Positions 43,129 through 51,924 of a stretch of 64,000 nucleotides of DNA are shown here, piece after piece. Source of the DNA: Aquimarina brevivitae (GTDB taxonomy: Bacteria; Bacteroidota; Bacteroidia; Flavobacteriales; Flavobacteriaceae); assembly GCF_004216895.1 (NCBI RefSeq), contig NZ_SGXE01000001.1:930001-994000 (forward strand), in the 5' to 3' direction. A program made the position numbers and the translations under genes. Each line of letters begins with the position of its first letter. Position 1 is the first letter of the stretch. The notes beneath the pieces are model-generated. The model did no database searches and had not been told where the DNA came from. It saw only the letters and a program-made list of their open reading frames with translations.

Positions 43129-43545
43129 ATGAGTAATAGCGAGGAATACAAGTTATCATTGACGTTACGGATCGATTGGAGTGAAATGGACACCTATCAG
43201 CATGTCAACAATATTAATTTTATGAAATACATGCAGAGCGCTCGTGTTCAATTTTGGCAAGTAAGTGGGTTACAAGAATTGTATAATACTACTAAAAAAG
43301 GACCCATGTTGGTTTCTACAAAGTGTGATTTTAAACATCCGCTATTTTTTCCCGGTAATGTTACGATCAAAACAAAAGTAGCCTATACCAAAAATTCAAG
43401 CTTTGGACTTCTTCATCAACTCTATAATGATGACGGAGTACTGTGTGCTGAGGGACAGGATGTTGCGGTTTGTTTTGATTTTAATATCGATAAAACCTTT
43501 CCTATACCAGAGGATATTAGAAATGAAATGGCTAAATATGTTTAG
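43129..43545 (+). CDS. Acyl-CoA thioesterase (4HBT family)
   Basis: A 138-residue hot-dog fold protein. IDWSEMDTYQHVNNINFMKYM carries the catalytic Asp and the family YxHVNN pattern. It would hydrolyse acyl-CoA or acyl-ACP thioesters; the chain length is unknown. The ATG at 43129 is preferred over an in-frame ATG at 43087 that falls inside the HIT gene. Confidence 0.85.
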   Translation: MSNSEEYKLSLTLRIDWSEMDTYQHVNNINFMKYMQSARVQFWQVSGLQELYNTTKKGPMLVSTKCDFKHPLFFPGNVTIKTKVAYTKNSSFGLLHQLYNDDGVLCAEGQDVAVCFDFNIDKTFPIPEDIRNEMAKYV

Positions 43546-43901
43546 CTGTTTAATATCTCGGGATTTTTTAAATAAATAATTGTTGCCGCAACGATTATAA
43601 ATAAAATAATTACAAGGGTATAAAATAGGGGCGTAAACCTCACCTTGCTTGCTGTTGGAGTAACGGTTTTTCGGTGATAATCATAAACCATTTCTATATC
43701 TTTAGTCCATAATGCAGGGTAAATATGAGACTTGCATTTTAAACATTCAATCTTATCTTCAACGTCCTTTGCGTTCCTTTTGAATAAGGCTGTTTTTAGT
43801 TCTTTTTGCTTGAAAGAAATGATCAAACCATCGGTGTTAAAACATACTGGGCAATTGTTATTCAGGTTTGCTTTTTTAAGGATGGTATATTCAGTTTTCA
43901 C
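43542..43901 (-). CDS. Zinc-ribbon membrane protein of unknown function
   Basis: A 119-residue protein with a possible zinc ribbon, NCPVCFNTDG and ECLKCKSH (CxxC twice, about residues 16-20 and 53-57), and one C-terminal membrane helix near residues 90-112. No family is recognised. It overlaps the end of the thioesterase gene by four bases. Confidence 0.62.
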   Translation of the reverse strand: MKTEYTILKKANLNNNCPVCFNTDGLIISFKQKELKTALFKRNAKDVEDKIECLKCKSHIYPALWTKDIEMVYDYHRKTVTPTASKVRFTPLFYTLVIILFIIVAATIIYLKNPEILNS

Positions 43902-43949
43902 AAAGAATAAGTTTGGTTTTGTATTTATAACGAAACTTCCCTCCGATTG

Positions 43950-45137
43950 TTATACAGATACACCAGATTTACGTAAGGTGATTTGAAAAACAGTCCCTTT
44001 GCCTAATTCTGACTTTAATACCTTAATTTTTCCCATATGATATTCTTCAATAATTCGCTTTGCTAAGGAAAGGCCAAGACCCCAACCTCTACTTTTAGAA
44101 GTATATCCGGGTTCAAAAATTTTAGCAAATCTCGATTTCGGGATTCCTTTACCTGTGTCTTTAATATTGATAAAAACGCGTTTAGAATCTTCAGTCAATT
44201 GGATACTTAGATCTCCTTTCCCTTTCATAGCATCGATGGCATTTTTCACCAGATTTTCAATAGTCCAACTGTATAATTGAGAGTTTAGACTTACAAAAAT
44301 AGGTTTGTCTGGGAGGTTGAGTGAAAAGTTGATTAACTTTGAACTTCTGGATTGTAAGTAAGCGTATGCGTTCTTTGTTTCTTTAACGATATCTGTGTCT
44401 TCCAAATTGGGTATCGAACCTATTTTCGAAAAACGCTCAGTAATTACTTTTAACCGTTCAATATCTTTTTCGATTTCTTCCAGATACTCTGGATTAACAT
44501 TCTCTGCTTTTAAAATTTCGTTCCACCCTACCAGTGAGGATAATGGCGTTCCTATTTGATGAGCGGTTTCTTTAGCCATACCTGCCCATAATTTATTTTG
44601 TTCACTTACTTTAGAGGTGGTAAAGAAAAAATAGATCACACCAATCAGTAAAAATATGATAAGAACTATAGCGATTGGATAATAGGTTAATTTTTTGAGA
44701 ATACCAGAGTTTCCGTAGTTAAGGTGTTGAATGGTACCTTTTAAATCCAATATTATGGGGTCATTTTCAGATTGAATTTCTGTCAAATACGCTTTTAGAT
44801 TCTCTTCATCCTTGATAACGCTTTCTGAAATGTTAGAGATGTTAGACGCATCTATATTACCTAAACTATCTCTTATAAATTGGTTATTAGCATCGGTTAT
44901 TATGATGGGTATGGTTTGGTTAGATGCACTTATAAGGATGGAAAGATCTAGGTAATCATCTTGTGTACCGCTATTTAGTGCGCGATAGGATTGTGCCCAG
45001 GTTTGCATTTTTACTCTTTCGTCTTCTTTAAGGCGCTGTAAAAACAATGAAGTATTCCACAAAACAAGTCCCGTAATTACTAAGGCAGCTAAGATTATAA
45101 AATAACTGGCAAAATTACGTTCATCTGTAAAATTCAT
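43950..45137 (-). CDS. Sensor histidine kinase
   Basis: A 395-residue membrane kinase with helices near residues 10-32 and 147-170 around a short extracytoplasmic sensor region. The H-box is KETAHQIGTPLSSLVGWNE, the N-box ENLVKNAIDAM, and G boxes IKDTGKGIPKS and RGWGLGLSLAKRI. No receiver domain is attached and no response regulator gene lies next to it, so its partner must be elsewhere. Confidence 0.9.
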   Translation of the reverse strand: MNFTDERNFASYFIILAALVITGLVLWNTSLFLQRLKEDERVKMQTWAQSYRALNSGTQDDYLDLSILISASNQTIPIIITDANNQFIRDSLGNIDASNISNISESVIKDEENLKAYLTEIQSENDPIILDLKGTIQHLNYGNSGILKKLTYYPIAIVLIIFLLIGVIYFFFTTSKVSEQNKLWAGMAKETAHQIGTPLSSLVGWNEILKAENVNPEYLEEIEKDIERLKVITERFSKIGSIPNLEDTDIVKETKNAYAYLQSRSSKLINFSLNLPDKPIFVSLNSQLYSWTIENLVKNAIDAMKGKGDLSIQLTEDSKRVFINIKDTGKGIPKSRFAKIFEPGYTSKSRGWGLGLSLAKRIIEEYHMGKIKVLKSELGKGTVFQITLRKSGVSV

Positions 45138-45231
45138 ATAGCTAAATTACAAGATTGCTGGTTTAGAGGTAAACGCACATCTTTTTATTTATTGTTTAAA
45201 AATACGCACTTCGTGTTAAATAACTTAATTT

Positions 45232-45259
45232 TTTGAGCTTTAAACTTTGACTATCTTTG
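45232..45259 (+). promoter_or_regulatory. Promoter of the flavin reductase gene
   Basis: TTTG (45232-45235), a 16-base spacer and TATCTTTG (45252-45259), an exact -7 match, lie 20 bases before the ATG. Confidence 0.65.
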
Positions 45260-45278
45260 TGGATAAGATACAGCAATT

Positions 45279-46154
45279 ATGATAAAAATAGACCCTGAAA
45301 ATACGGTAACTCCAAAACTACACGGTATGTTGTTAGGAGCAATTGGACCGCGACCAATTGCTTTTGCAAGTACGGTAGATAAAAAAGGTAACCCTAATCT
45401 TTCTCCCTATAGTTTTTTTAATGTTTTTAGTGCAAACCCTCCAATTGTTATTTTTTCTCCTGCACGTAGGGTACGTGATAATACAACAAAACACACACTA
45501 GAAAATGTTATGGAAACCAAGGAAGTGGTCATCAATATCGTTAATTACGATATCGTACAACAAATGTCGTTGTCCAGTACGGAATATGATCAGGGTGTCA
45601 ATGAATTTACAAAGGCTGGTTTAACGATGCTGCCATCGGAAAAGGTCAAACCCTTTAGAGTAGCCGAATCCCCAGTGCAACTAGAATGTAAAGTTAATGA
45701 AGTAGTACCCTTAGGCGAGGAAGGAGGTGCCGGTAATCTGGTGATATGCGAAGTAGTTTTAATGCATGTAAACGAAGCAATATTAGATGCAAATGGTAGT
45801 ATCGATCAAGCCAAAATAGATCAGGTAGCCCGTATGGGTGGCAATTGGTATAGTCGAGCTAACCAGGGAATGTTTGAAGTTCCTAAACCGCTCAAAACGA
45901 AAGGTATTGGTGTTGACATGTTGCCAGAGGCAATTCGACTTAGCACTATCTTTACAGGGAATGATTTAGGGAAGCTAGGTAATATCGAAATGATACCTCA
46001 AAAAGATGAAGCACAACAGTTTGTTGATAAAAATGAAGATATAAAAACGTATATTGATCAAGCAAACCCAGAGGAAATTCATAGATTTGCACAGCAGTAC
46101 CTAGATAAAGATGAGATAGATACTGCTTGGAAAATTTTAGTAGCAAAAACGTAA
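45279..46154 (+). CDS. Flavin reductase family protein
   Basis: A 291-residue protein with the FMN-binding split-barrel domain in residues 1-190: GAIGPRPIAFASTVDKKGNPN, LSPYSFFNVFSANPP and KEVVINIVN. It likely reduces FMN with NAD(P)H, or is a flavoprotein of the RutF/DIM6 group. The extra C-terminal helical part (about 210-291) is common in Bacteroidota members. DUF3127 follows after nine bases. Confidence 0.88.
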   Translation: MIKIDPENTVTPKLHGMLLGAIGPRPIAFASTVDKKGNPNLSPYSFFNVFSANPPIVIFSPARRVRDNTTKHTLENVMETKEVVINIVNYDIVQQMSLSSTEYDQGVNEFTKAGLTMLPSEKVKPFRVAESPVQLECKVNEVVPLGEEGGAGNLVICEVVLMHVNEAILDANGSIDQAKIDQVARMGGNWYSRANQGMFEVPKPLKTKGIGVDMLPEAIRLSTIFTGNDLGKLGNIEMIPQKDEAQQFVDKNEDIKTYIDQANPEEIHRFAQQYLDKDEIDTAWKILVAKT

Positions 46155-46163
46155 TACATTAAG

Positions 46164-46538
46164 ATGGAAGTACAAGGCAAAATCAAAATGATAGGTGAAA
46201 CACAAACCTTTGGCAACAATGGTTTTAGAAAGAGAGAGATTGTAGTAACTACAGAAGAACAATACCCGCAACATATTTTAGTAGAGTTCATACAGGATAA
46301 GACCGATTTATTAAACAATTTTCAGCCCGGTCAAAATGTGAAAATAAGCATTAATCTTAGAGGAAGAGAGTGGGTAAATCCACAAGGCGAAACAAAATAT
46401 TTTAATTCTATTCAGGGTTGGAGAATTGAAAATTTACAAGCGGCTGCTCCTACTTCAGGTGCTCCGATGCCTCCTGCAGATGCTTTTGAGCCTGCGAATG
46501 ATTTCACAGAAGAAGATCACGACGACCTGCCGTTTTAA
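46164..46538 (+). CDS. DUF3127 protein with SSB-like acidic tail
   Basis: A 124-residue protein. An OB-fold-like core (about 1-90: MEVQGKIKMIGETQTFGNN, KREIVVTTEEQYPQHILVEF, GQNVKISINLRGREWVNPQG) is followed by a Pro/Ala-rich linker and the tail EEDHDDLPF. That tail matches the partner-recruiting tip of SSB, including the one in this window. Single-strand DNA binding is an inference. It follows the flavin reductase gene and ends at a strong terminator. Confidence 0.85.
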   Translation: MEVQGKIKMIGETQTFGNNGFRKREIVVTTEEQYPQHILVEFIQDKTDLLNNFQPGQNVKISINLRGREWVNPQGETKYFNSIQGWRIENLQAAAPTSGAPMPPADAFEPANDFTEEDHDDLPF

Positions 46539-46561
46539 TCAAATACAGGTTTTTAAAAGAT

Positions 46562-46590
46562 AAAAGTCCGATACGCAGTATCGGACTTTT
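46562..46590 (+). terminator. Terminator after DUF3127
   Basis: AAAAGTCCGATAC (46562-46574) pairs with GTATCGGACTTTT (46578-46590) around GCA, a 13-base perfect stem. Confidence 0.9.
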
Positions 46591-46744
46591 CATATAATGG
46601 TTAAAATGAACCTCTTAAAAAAACTCAAAAAAAGCAATGATGAACAAAATTTATCTTAAAAGGTCTTAACAAATATTGCGATTTTTTTGTTTATATCAAA
46701 CAACTAATTGATATTTAACGTTGTAGATCAAGCTGCATTTTATA

Positions 46745-47383
46745 TTGTTTTTTTTAGGTACACATATCGATTTTCCACCGGTAACTTATGCTGATCAAGA
46801 TGGTTTATTGGCTATTGGTGGAGACCTCTCTACTGAGCGATTGCTGTATGCGTATAATCATGGAATTTTTCCCTGGTATAATGAAGGTCAGCCTATACTT
46901 TGGTTTTCCCCAGATCCTCGAATGGTACTGTTTCCTGATGAGCTCAAAGTGAGCAAAAGTATGAAACAAGTATTGCGAAAAAACTTGTTTCAAGTTACCT
47001 TTAATACACAATTTACAAGTGTAATACAAAACTGCTCGTCTATTATGCGTCCAGGTCAGCAAGGTACTTGGATTACGGATGAAATGAAAGAAGCCTACAC
47101 TGCCTTGCACGAAAAGGGTATAGCGATGTCAACTGAAGTATGGCAAGACGAAATGTTAGTTGGTGGTCTTTATGGAGTTTGGCTAAAGGAAAAAGGCGTA
47201 TTTTGCGGTGAGAGCATGTTTGCTAAAGTAAGCAATGCTTCAAAAGTGGGATTTATTTCATTAATTCGTCATTTAAAGTCTCAAGGTCTAAAACTTGTAG
47301 ATTGCCAGGTGTATACCGATCATTTAGCAAGTTTAGGGGCAAAGGAGATATCACGGAATCAATTTTTAAGCTTTTTGAAATAA
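46745..47383 (+). CDS. aat: Leucyl/phenylalanyl-tRNA-protein transferase (Aat)
   Basis: Adds Leu or Phe to proteins starting with Arg or Lys, marking them for ClpAP. The 212-residue protein begins FFLGTHIDFPPVTYADQDG and has LLAIGGDLSTERLLYAYNHG, IFPWYNEGQPILWFSPDPR and the C-terminal LIRHLKSQGLKLVDCQ. The start is TTG, which gives the usual F-x-FPP opening. upp follows after ten bases. Confidence 0.94.
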   Translation: MFFLGTHIDFPPVTYADQDGLLAIGGDLSTERLLYAYNHGIFPWYNEGQPILWFSPDPRMVLFPDELKVSKSMKQVLRKNLFQVTFNTQFTSVIQNCSSIMRPGQQGTWITDEMKEAYTALHEKGIAMSTEVWQDEMLVGGLYGVWLKEKGVFCGESMFAKVSNASKVGFISLIRHLKSQGLKLVDCQVYTDHLASLGAKEISRNQFLSFLK

Positions 47384-47393
47384 CAAACGCCGT

Positions 47394-48044
47394 ATGAAAA
47401 TTCATAATTTAAGCAACCAGAATTCGATTGTTCATCATTTTATTGCACAACTTAGAGATATCAATATCCAAAAGGATAGCATGCGGTTCAGAAGAAATAT
47501 TGAGCGTATTGGTGAAGTTTTGGGTTATGAGTTAAGCAAGCATTTAGAGTATCAAGAGATAGATGTTACAACACCTTTAGGGGTAGCTTCTTCGAAAAAA
47601 GTACAAGACTCACTAGTTATATGCTCGATTCTAAGAGCAGGCTTGCCTTTACATAATGGTCTTCTGCATTATTTTGATGATAGCGAAAATGCCTTTATAT
47701 CAGCCTTTAGAAAACACACCACGGATACTGAGTTTGACATAGAAGTTAAATACCTGGCAGCTCCAACGATAACGGATAAAGTATTGATTATGGCTGACCC
47801 CATGCTAGCTACCGGAAAAACTATTGAAAACACCTACCAAGTATTAAAGGAAAGAGGAACGGCGAAACAAATTCATGTAGTGGCGGTTATTGGCTCACAA
47901 GAAGGAGTGGATTACATCGCACAATTTTTACCAAAAGATGCACATTTATGGATCGCTACTATTGATCCCGAATTAAATGATCATAAGTATATAGTACCGG
48001 GCTTAGGAGATGCAGGTGATTTATCTTTTGGTCAAAAATTATAA
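47394..48044 (+). CDS. upp: Uracil phosphoribosyltransferase
   Basis: Salvages uracil to UMP with PRPP. The 216-residue protein has CSILRAGLPLHNGLL and the PRPP loop IMADPMLATGKTIEN; the ending IVPGLGDAGDLSFG is the uracil-binding flap. It follows aat and meets the convergent tag gene after one base. Confidence 0.93.
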   Translation: MKIHNLSNQNSIVHHFIAQLRDINIQKDSMRFRRNIERIGEVLGYELSKHLEYQEIDVTTPLGVASSKKVQDSLVICSILRAGLPLHNGLLHYFDDSENAFISAFRKHTTDTEFDIEVKYLAAPTITDKVLIMADPMLATGKTIENTYQVLKERGTAKQIHVVAVIGSQEGVDYIAQFLPKDAHLWIATIDPELNDHKYIVPGLGDAGDLSFGQKL

Positions 48045-48045
48045 C

Positions 48046-48618
48046 TTACAATTTTTGTACTTCGGTATACCTAAAACAATCAATTTGGTGATCGTTGACC
48101 ATTCCTATTGCTTGCATAAATGCATAGATAATGGTAGATCCAACAAACTTAAATCCACGTTTCTTTAAGTCTTTACTAATCGCATCTGATGTCGCTGTGG
48201 TTGCGGGATTATCTTTATAGCTTTGCCAACTATTTACAATCGGTTGTCCATCAACAAATTTCCATATGTATTGATCAAAACTGCCGAACTCTCTTTGAAT
48301 GTCGATAAAAAGCTGAGCATTAGTCACCGCTGCTTTTATTTTTAATTTATGACGTATAATCCCTGAATCTTGCAGTAGGGAGTCAATTTTATTTTGATCG
48401 TATTTAGCAATACGATGGTAGTCAAATCCATCAAAAGCAATTCTAAAATTCTCTCTTTTTTTTAAAATTGTAATCCAGCTTAATCCAGCCTGGAAGCTTT
48501 CTAAAAGTAAAAATTCGAATAAATCTTTATCGTCGTGTAGTGGCACACCCCATTCTTGATCATGATAGGCTTCGTATAGCGCATCTCCGAGACACCAACC
48601 ACATTTGTGTTTACTCAT
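48046..48618 (-). CDS. tag: DNA-3-methyladenine glycosylase I
   Basis: Removes 3-methyladenine from DNA. The 190-residue protein starts CGWCLGDALYEAYHDQEWG, whose Cys and His are zinc ligands, and has LLLESFQAGLSWITILKKRENF with the active-site Glu. GFKFVGSTIIYAFMQAIGMVNDH ends the fold with the remaining zinc ligands. Probably follows the Sua5 gene on the same strand. Confidence 0.94.
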   Translation of the reverse strand: MSKHKCGWCLGDALYEAYHDQEWGVPLHDDKDLFEFLLLESFQAGLSWITILKKRENFRIAFDGFDYHRIAKYDQNKIDSLLQDSGIIRHKLKIKAAVTNAQLFIDIQREFGSFDQYIWKFVDGQPIVNSWQSYKDNPATTATSDAISKDLKKRGFKFVGSTIIYAFMQAIGMVNDHQIDCFRYTEVQKL

Positions 48619-48649
48619 TAGTTTTCGATTTAAGTTGTGTTCCTATATC

Positions 48650-49609
48650 CTATTCTTTTTCGGTGGCACGCTGTAACTTGTCATTTATGGTTCGACCCAG
48701 TCCAATATCTGGTAACTTTTCAGCAATGATAAGGTCTAAGCCTAAACGATCAAGACGGTGCATAGCTGCGTAAAGATTTTTAGCTGCTTCTTCAAAATCT
48801 CCTGTAGGAGAAAGTATTTCTTGCTGGGTTACAGGTATGTTAAGCACAGTCTTTTGAAAGCTCAAAATGCCTACTTTTCGATTAGAAAACGTTTTAAGAA
48901 GTTCATCCACATCAACAGTTAGGTATGTTGGCGTATTCGGAGCATAATGGCGTAACAACATGCCCGGCGCTACCGGGTTGTTGTCTTTATTTTTTGTAAG
49001 TTGTTTAATCGGGCCAATTTTTTCTTCAATTTGCTCAACAGAGAGTGACCCTAATCGATAGAGTATGGGTTCATCATTGCTAAAACCAACAATAGTGGAT
49101 TCGATACCTTTTTGGCAATTACCACCGTCTAAAATAACCGCTAGATCTTTACTAAAGTAATGGTCAACGTGGGTTGCTGTTGTAGGACTAATAGAGCCAA
49201 AAGGATTTGCACTAGGCGCTGCTAACGGAAAATCAAGTTGATCTAACAGCTGTAATGCGATAGGATGATTAGGAACCCTTACAGCTACTGTATCTTTGCC
49301 TGCGGTTACGGTATCAGAAATGTGTGTTTTCTTTTTTAACACCATCGTCAACGGTCCCGGCCAAAATGCTTTAGCTAGTTTAAAAGCGGATTCCGGAATA
49401 TCTTGTGCAACTTCAGTTAAAAAATCAGCAGATTTGATATGAACAATCAATGGGTTAAATAAAGGACGTTTTTTTAATTCAAAAATCTTTTTTACAACTT
49501 CTTCCTTATAGGCATTCCCGGCTAACCCATATACCGTTTCTGTTGGTAATGCGATAAGTTGTCCTTCTTGTAAGGCGTTTTTAGCAATTGTTATATCTGT
49601 TGTTATCAT
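48650..49609 (-). CDS. L-threonylcarbamoyladenylate synthase (Sua5 type)
   Basis: Makes threonylcarbamoyl-AMP for the t6A modification of ANN-decoding tRNAs. The YrdC domain (about 1-200) has LPTETVYGLAGNAY, KKRPLFNPLIVH and APSANPFGSISPT. A C-terminal Sua5 domain adds GMLLRHYAPNTPTYL and further residues to 319. The ATG at 49609 is preferred; an upstream in-frame ATG overlaps the promoter. Confidence 0.93.
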   Translation of the reverse strand: MITTDITIAKNALQEGQLIALPTETVYGLAGNAYKEEVVKKIFELKKRPLFNPLIVHIKSADFLTEVAQDIPESAFKLAKAFWPGPLTMVLKKKTHISDTVTAGKDTVAVRVPNHPIALQLLDQLDFPLAAPSANPFGSISPTTATHVDHYFSKDLAVILDGGNCQKGIESTIVGFSNDEPILYRLGSLSVEQIEEKIGPIKQLTKNKDNNPVAPGMLLRHYAPNTPTYLTVDVDELLKTFSNRKVGILSFQKTVLNIPVTQQEILSPTGDFEEAAKNLYAAMHRLDRLGLDLIIAEKLPDIGLGRTINDKLQRATEKE

Positions 49610-49644
49610 AATATCTGACACTTTATACAGTGCTATAATCAAGG

Positions 49645-49652
49645 CAAAGATA
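49645..49652 (-). promoter_or_regulatory. -7 box of the Sua5 gene promoter
   Basis: TATCTTTG on the minus strand matches TAnnTTTG, 36 bases before the start at 49609. No clear -33 TTG. Confidence 0.55.
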
Positions 49653-49879
49653 CTATCTATACGGTATAGTTTTTAATTTATGAATAATATAACAGTTAAA
49701 AAATGCCTTCATTTCATATATCTTAAAACGTATAATCCAAAATAATCTAGTCTTAAACCCTTTATCTATCTGACGAGATGCTTAACTTAGTCTTAGTATT
49801 GGTTAAAATGGATGGTAATTCAGTATCCAAGTAAGTATGCTCATAAAATTGCGTCTTACAAAAACAAAAAAGATGGACC

Positions 49880-50485
49880 ATGGCATCAGACAGAAAAATT
49901 GAAGTAATCGAAAAAGCGTTACAACATTCTTACACCTATGACGAATATAAAGAATTGATCAAAAACTTATTGGCCGAAGGAAAATCGACTGGCCACGTCC
50001 AAACTGAGGATTTGTATAACTATAGTGTGTTGAACGAACGTAGAATGAAGCGATGGGATAAAACAGTTACTATTGATAAAGCGATTATTGAAAAGGCAAC
50101 GCAAGCCAAGCTAAATATTACCTGGTTGGTCATCACCGAGGGTTGGTGTGGGGATGCTGCGCACGCACTGCCGATTATCCATAAAATTGCAGCGCTAAAT
50201 CCAGGGATTGAACTACGGTTAGTACTACGAGATGACAATGAAGATTTGATGCATCTTTTCTTGACTAATGGTGCTAAATCCATACCAAAACTAATCAGTT
50301 ATGCTACAGATTCAAAAGAAGTATTAGCAACCTGGGGTCCGCGTCCGTCAGAAGCCACTCAACTTGTAGAGGCTTATAAAGCAGAACATGGTAGTTTAGA
50401 TCCTGTTTTTAAACAAGAATTACAAATGTGGTACAACAGAAATAAAGGTAAAAATATTGCCGAGGATTTAGCAAAATTGATCTGA
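49880..50485 (+). CDS. Thioredoxin-family protein
   Basis: A 201-residue protein with thioredoxin-like core about residues 70-170. The redox position reads ITEGWCGDAAHALP, so only one of the two usual active-site cysteines is kept and a dithiol reaction is unlikely. SIPKLISY gives the cis-proline. The role is unknown; such proteins are common in Bacteroidota. It faces the TonB-like gene convergently. Confidence 0.8.
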   Translation: MASDRKIEVIEKALQHSYTYDEYKELIKNLLAEGKSTGHVQTEDLYNYSVLNERRMKRWDKTVTIDKAIIEKATQAKLNITWLVITEGWCGDAAHALPIIHKIAALNPGIELRLVLRDDNEDLMHLFLTNGAKSIPKLISYATDSKEVLATWGPRPSEATQLVEAYKAEHGSLDPVFKQELQMWYNRNKGKNIAEDLAKLI

Positions 50486-50491
50486 TATGTT

Positions 50492-51169
50492 TTACTCACT
50501 GTAATTGAAAAAATAAGTAATAGTTCCTTCCTGTTCTTCAATAGAAGACTTAGAAAATAATGCTTCTCGAGCGTAAGCCATTGCATTATCAAATAAACAC
50601 TCATTACGGGTAGAGGACTTTCGCTTATCAATTTTGGTGTCAACAACGTAACCGTTGCTATTCACTTCAATCTTTACGACTACTTTACCACTACCGTTAC
50701 AGGTGTATACAGGGTTTGGTATTTTCCCCATTAGCTTTCTTCCCTTTAAGCTCCAGCTGGATGAGCTATAGGAGCTGTTGGGTTTTACCTCTTCTTCAAC
50801 TTTTTCTAAAGGTTTTTGAGTTTCTATAGCATCCTCAACTTCTTCTTCCGGCGAATCTTCAGTTTCTGTCTCTGGACTTTCAGTTAAGGATTTTAAGCGC
50901 TCTTCAAAATCATCATGGCTTTCAAAATCTTCATTAAAGGCTTTATGGGTTCGTTCAGAGGCTAACAGTTTACGGTCTTCTAATGGATCTTCCTCTTCTG
51001 GTTCTTCTTCTTCAACCAATTCTTGCAACATTTCTTCGGGGATCTCCATTAAGATTTCTGCCTGCTCTTTTTTCTTGTTGATCATATTGATGTTATACAA
51101 CCCCATGATAAAGATACCCATTAACATGAGAGTGATAATCAATGCTTTATGTTTCTCTATAAACTCCAT
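50492..51169 (-). CDS. TonB-like energy transducer with acidic linker
   Basis: A 225-residue protein with an N-terminal membrane anchor (about 10-27), a long acidic linker with EEEEPEEEDPLEDRK and ETETEDSPEEEVED, and a C-terminal TonB-like domain, NPVYTCNGSGKVVVKIEVNSNGYV. Classic TonB linkers are Pro/Lys-rich, so the linker is unusual. It is last in a seven-gene operon with ftsX, uppP and truB. Confidence 0.75.
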   Translation of the reverse strand: MEFIEKHKALIITLMLMGIFIMGLYNINMINKKKEQAEILMEIPEEMLQELVEEEEPEEEDPLEDRKLLASERTHKAFNEDFESHDDFEERLKSLTESPETETEDSPEEEVEDAIETQKPLEKVEEEVKPNSSYSSSSWSLKGRKLMGKIPNPVYTCNGSGKVVVKIEVNSNGYVVDTKIDKRKSSTRNECLFDNAMAYAREALFSKSSIEEQEGTITYFFNYSE

Positions 51170-51204
51170 TACGTACTCAATAACTACATTTGTTCCATAA
51201 TATT

Positions 51205-51912
51205 TTATGGAACGTTGACTTTATGTTGTATTTGGTGCTCAAAATCTACTACAGATATTCCATTTTCAACTCGATAATCTCCAATTTTTGTCCTTCTTAG
51301 CGCTGTTAGGTGCCCTCCGTTATCTAAGGCTTTACCAAAATCGTGAGCTAAAGATCGGATATAGGTTCCTTTGCTACAAACTACTCTAAAATGAACTTCA
51401 GGAAGAGATATTTTTGTAATTTCAAACTCGCTAATCTCCACGGTTCTCGTAGGGATATCAACTTCTACGCCTTCTCTTGCATACTCATATAATCGTTTGC
51501 CCTCTTTTTTTAAAGCAGAAAAGACCGGTGGTTGTTGTTGTATGCTGCCAATAAATTGGTGTGTAGTTTTTCGTATTGCTTCTTCGGTAATAGTATCCAA
51601 CGAAAAGGTTTGATCTATCTCGGTTTCAAGATCATAGGAGGGAGTAGTAGCACCCAATGTAATCACACCAGTGTATTCTTTTACCTGTCCTTGAAGCGAT
51701 TCTATTTTTTTGGTAAACTTACCCGTACAAATTAATAGAAGTCCGGTAGCTAATGGATCTAAAGTACCCGCATGCCCGACTTTTATTTTTTTAATCTTAA
51801 AGTTTTTGCGAATTAACCAACGAAGCTTATTAACTACCTGAAAAGAAGTCCAGTGCAGTGGTTTATCGATCAAAATAAGTTGACCGTCTTTAAAATCTTG
51901 TTCGGTTAACAT
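51205..51912 (-). CDS. truB: tRNA pseudouridine(55) synthase (TruB)
   Basis: Makes pseudouridine 55 in the T-arm of tRNA. The 235-residue protein has the catalytic Asp in KVGHAGTLDPLATGLLLIC and the TruB segments LIDKPLHWTSFQVVNKLR and CSKGTYIRSLAHDFG. It has the short TruB form. It lies 12 bases after uppP in the operon. Confidence 0.95.
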   Translation of the reverse strand: MLTEQDFKDGQLILIDKPLHWTSFQVVNKLRWLIRKNFKIKKIKVGHAGTLDPLATGLLLICTGKFTKKIESLQGQVKEYTGVITLGATTPSYDLETEIDQTFSLDTITEEAIRKTTHQFIGSIQQQPPVFSALKKEGKRLYEYAREGVEVDIPTRTVEISEFEITKISLPEVHFRVVCSKGTYIRSLAHDFGKALDNGGHLTALRRTKIGDYRVENGISVVDFEHQIQHKVNVP

Positions 51913-51924
51913 TGAAGGGGTCGT

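Noticed and set aside
49610..49879. Possible small gene in the 270-base gap before the thioredoxin-like gene
   Set aside because: No frame with a signal peptide, coding bias or recognisable motif; only the Sua5 promoter box was found.
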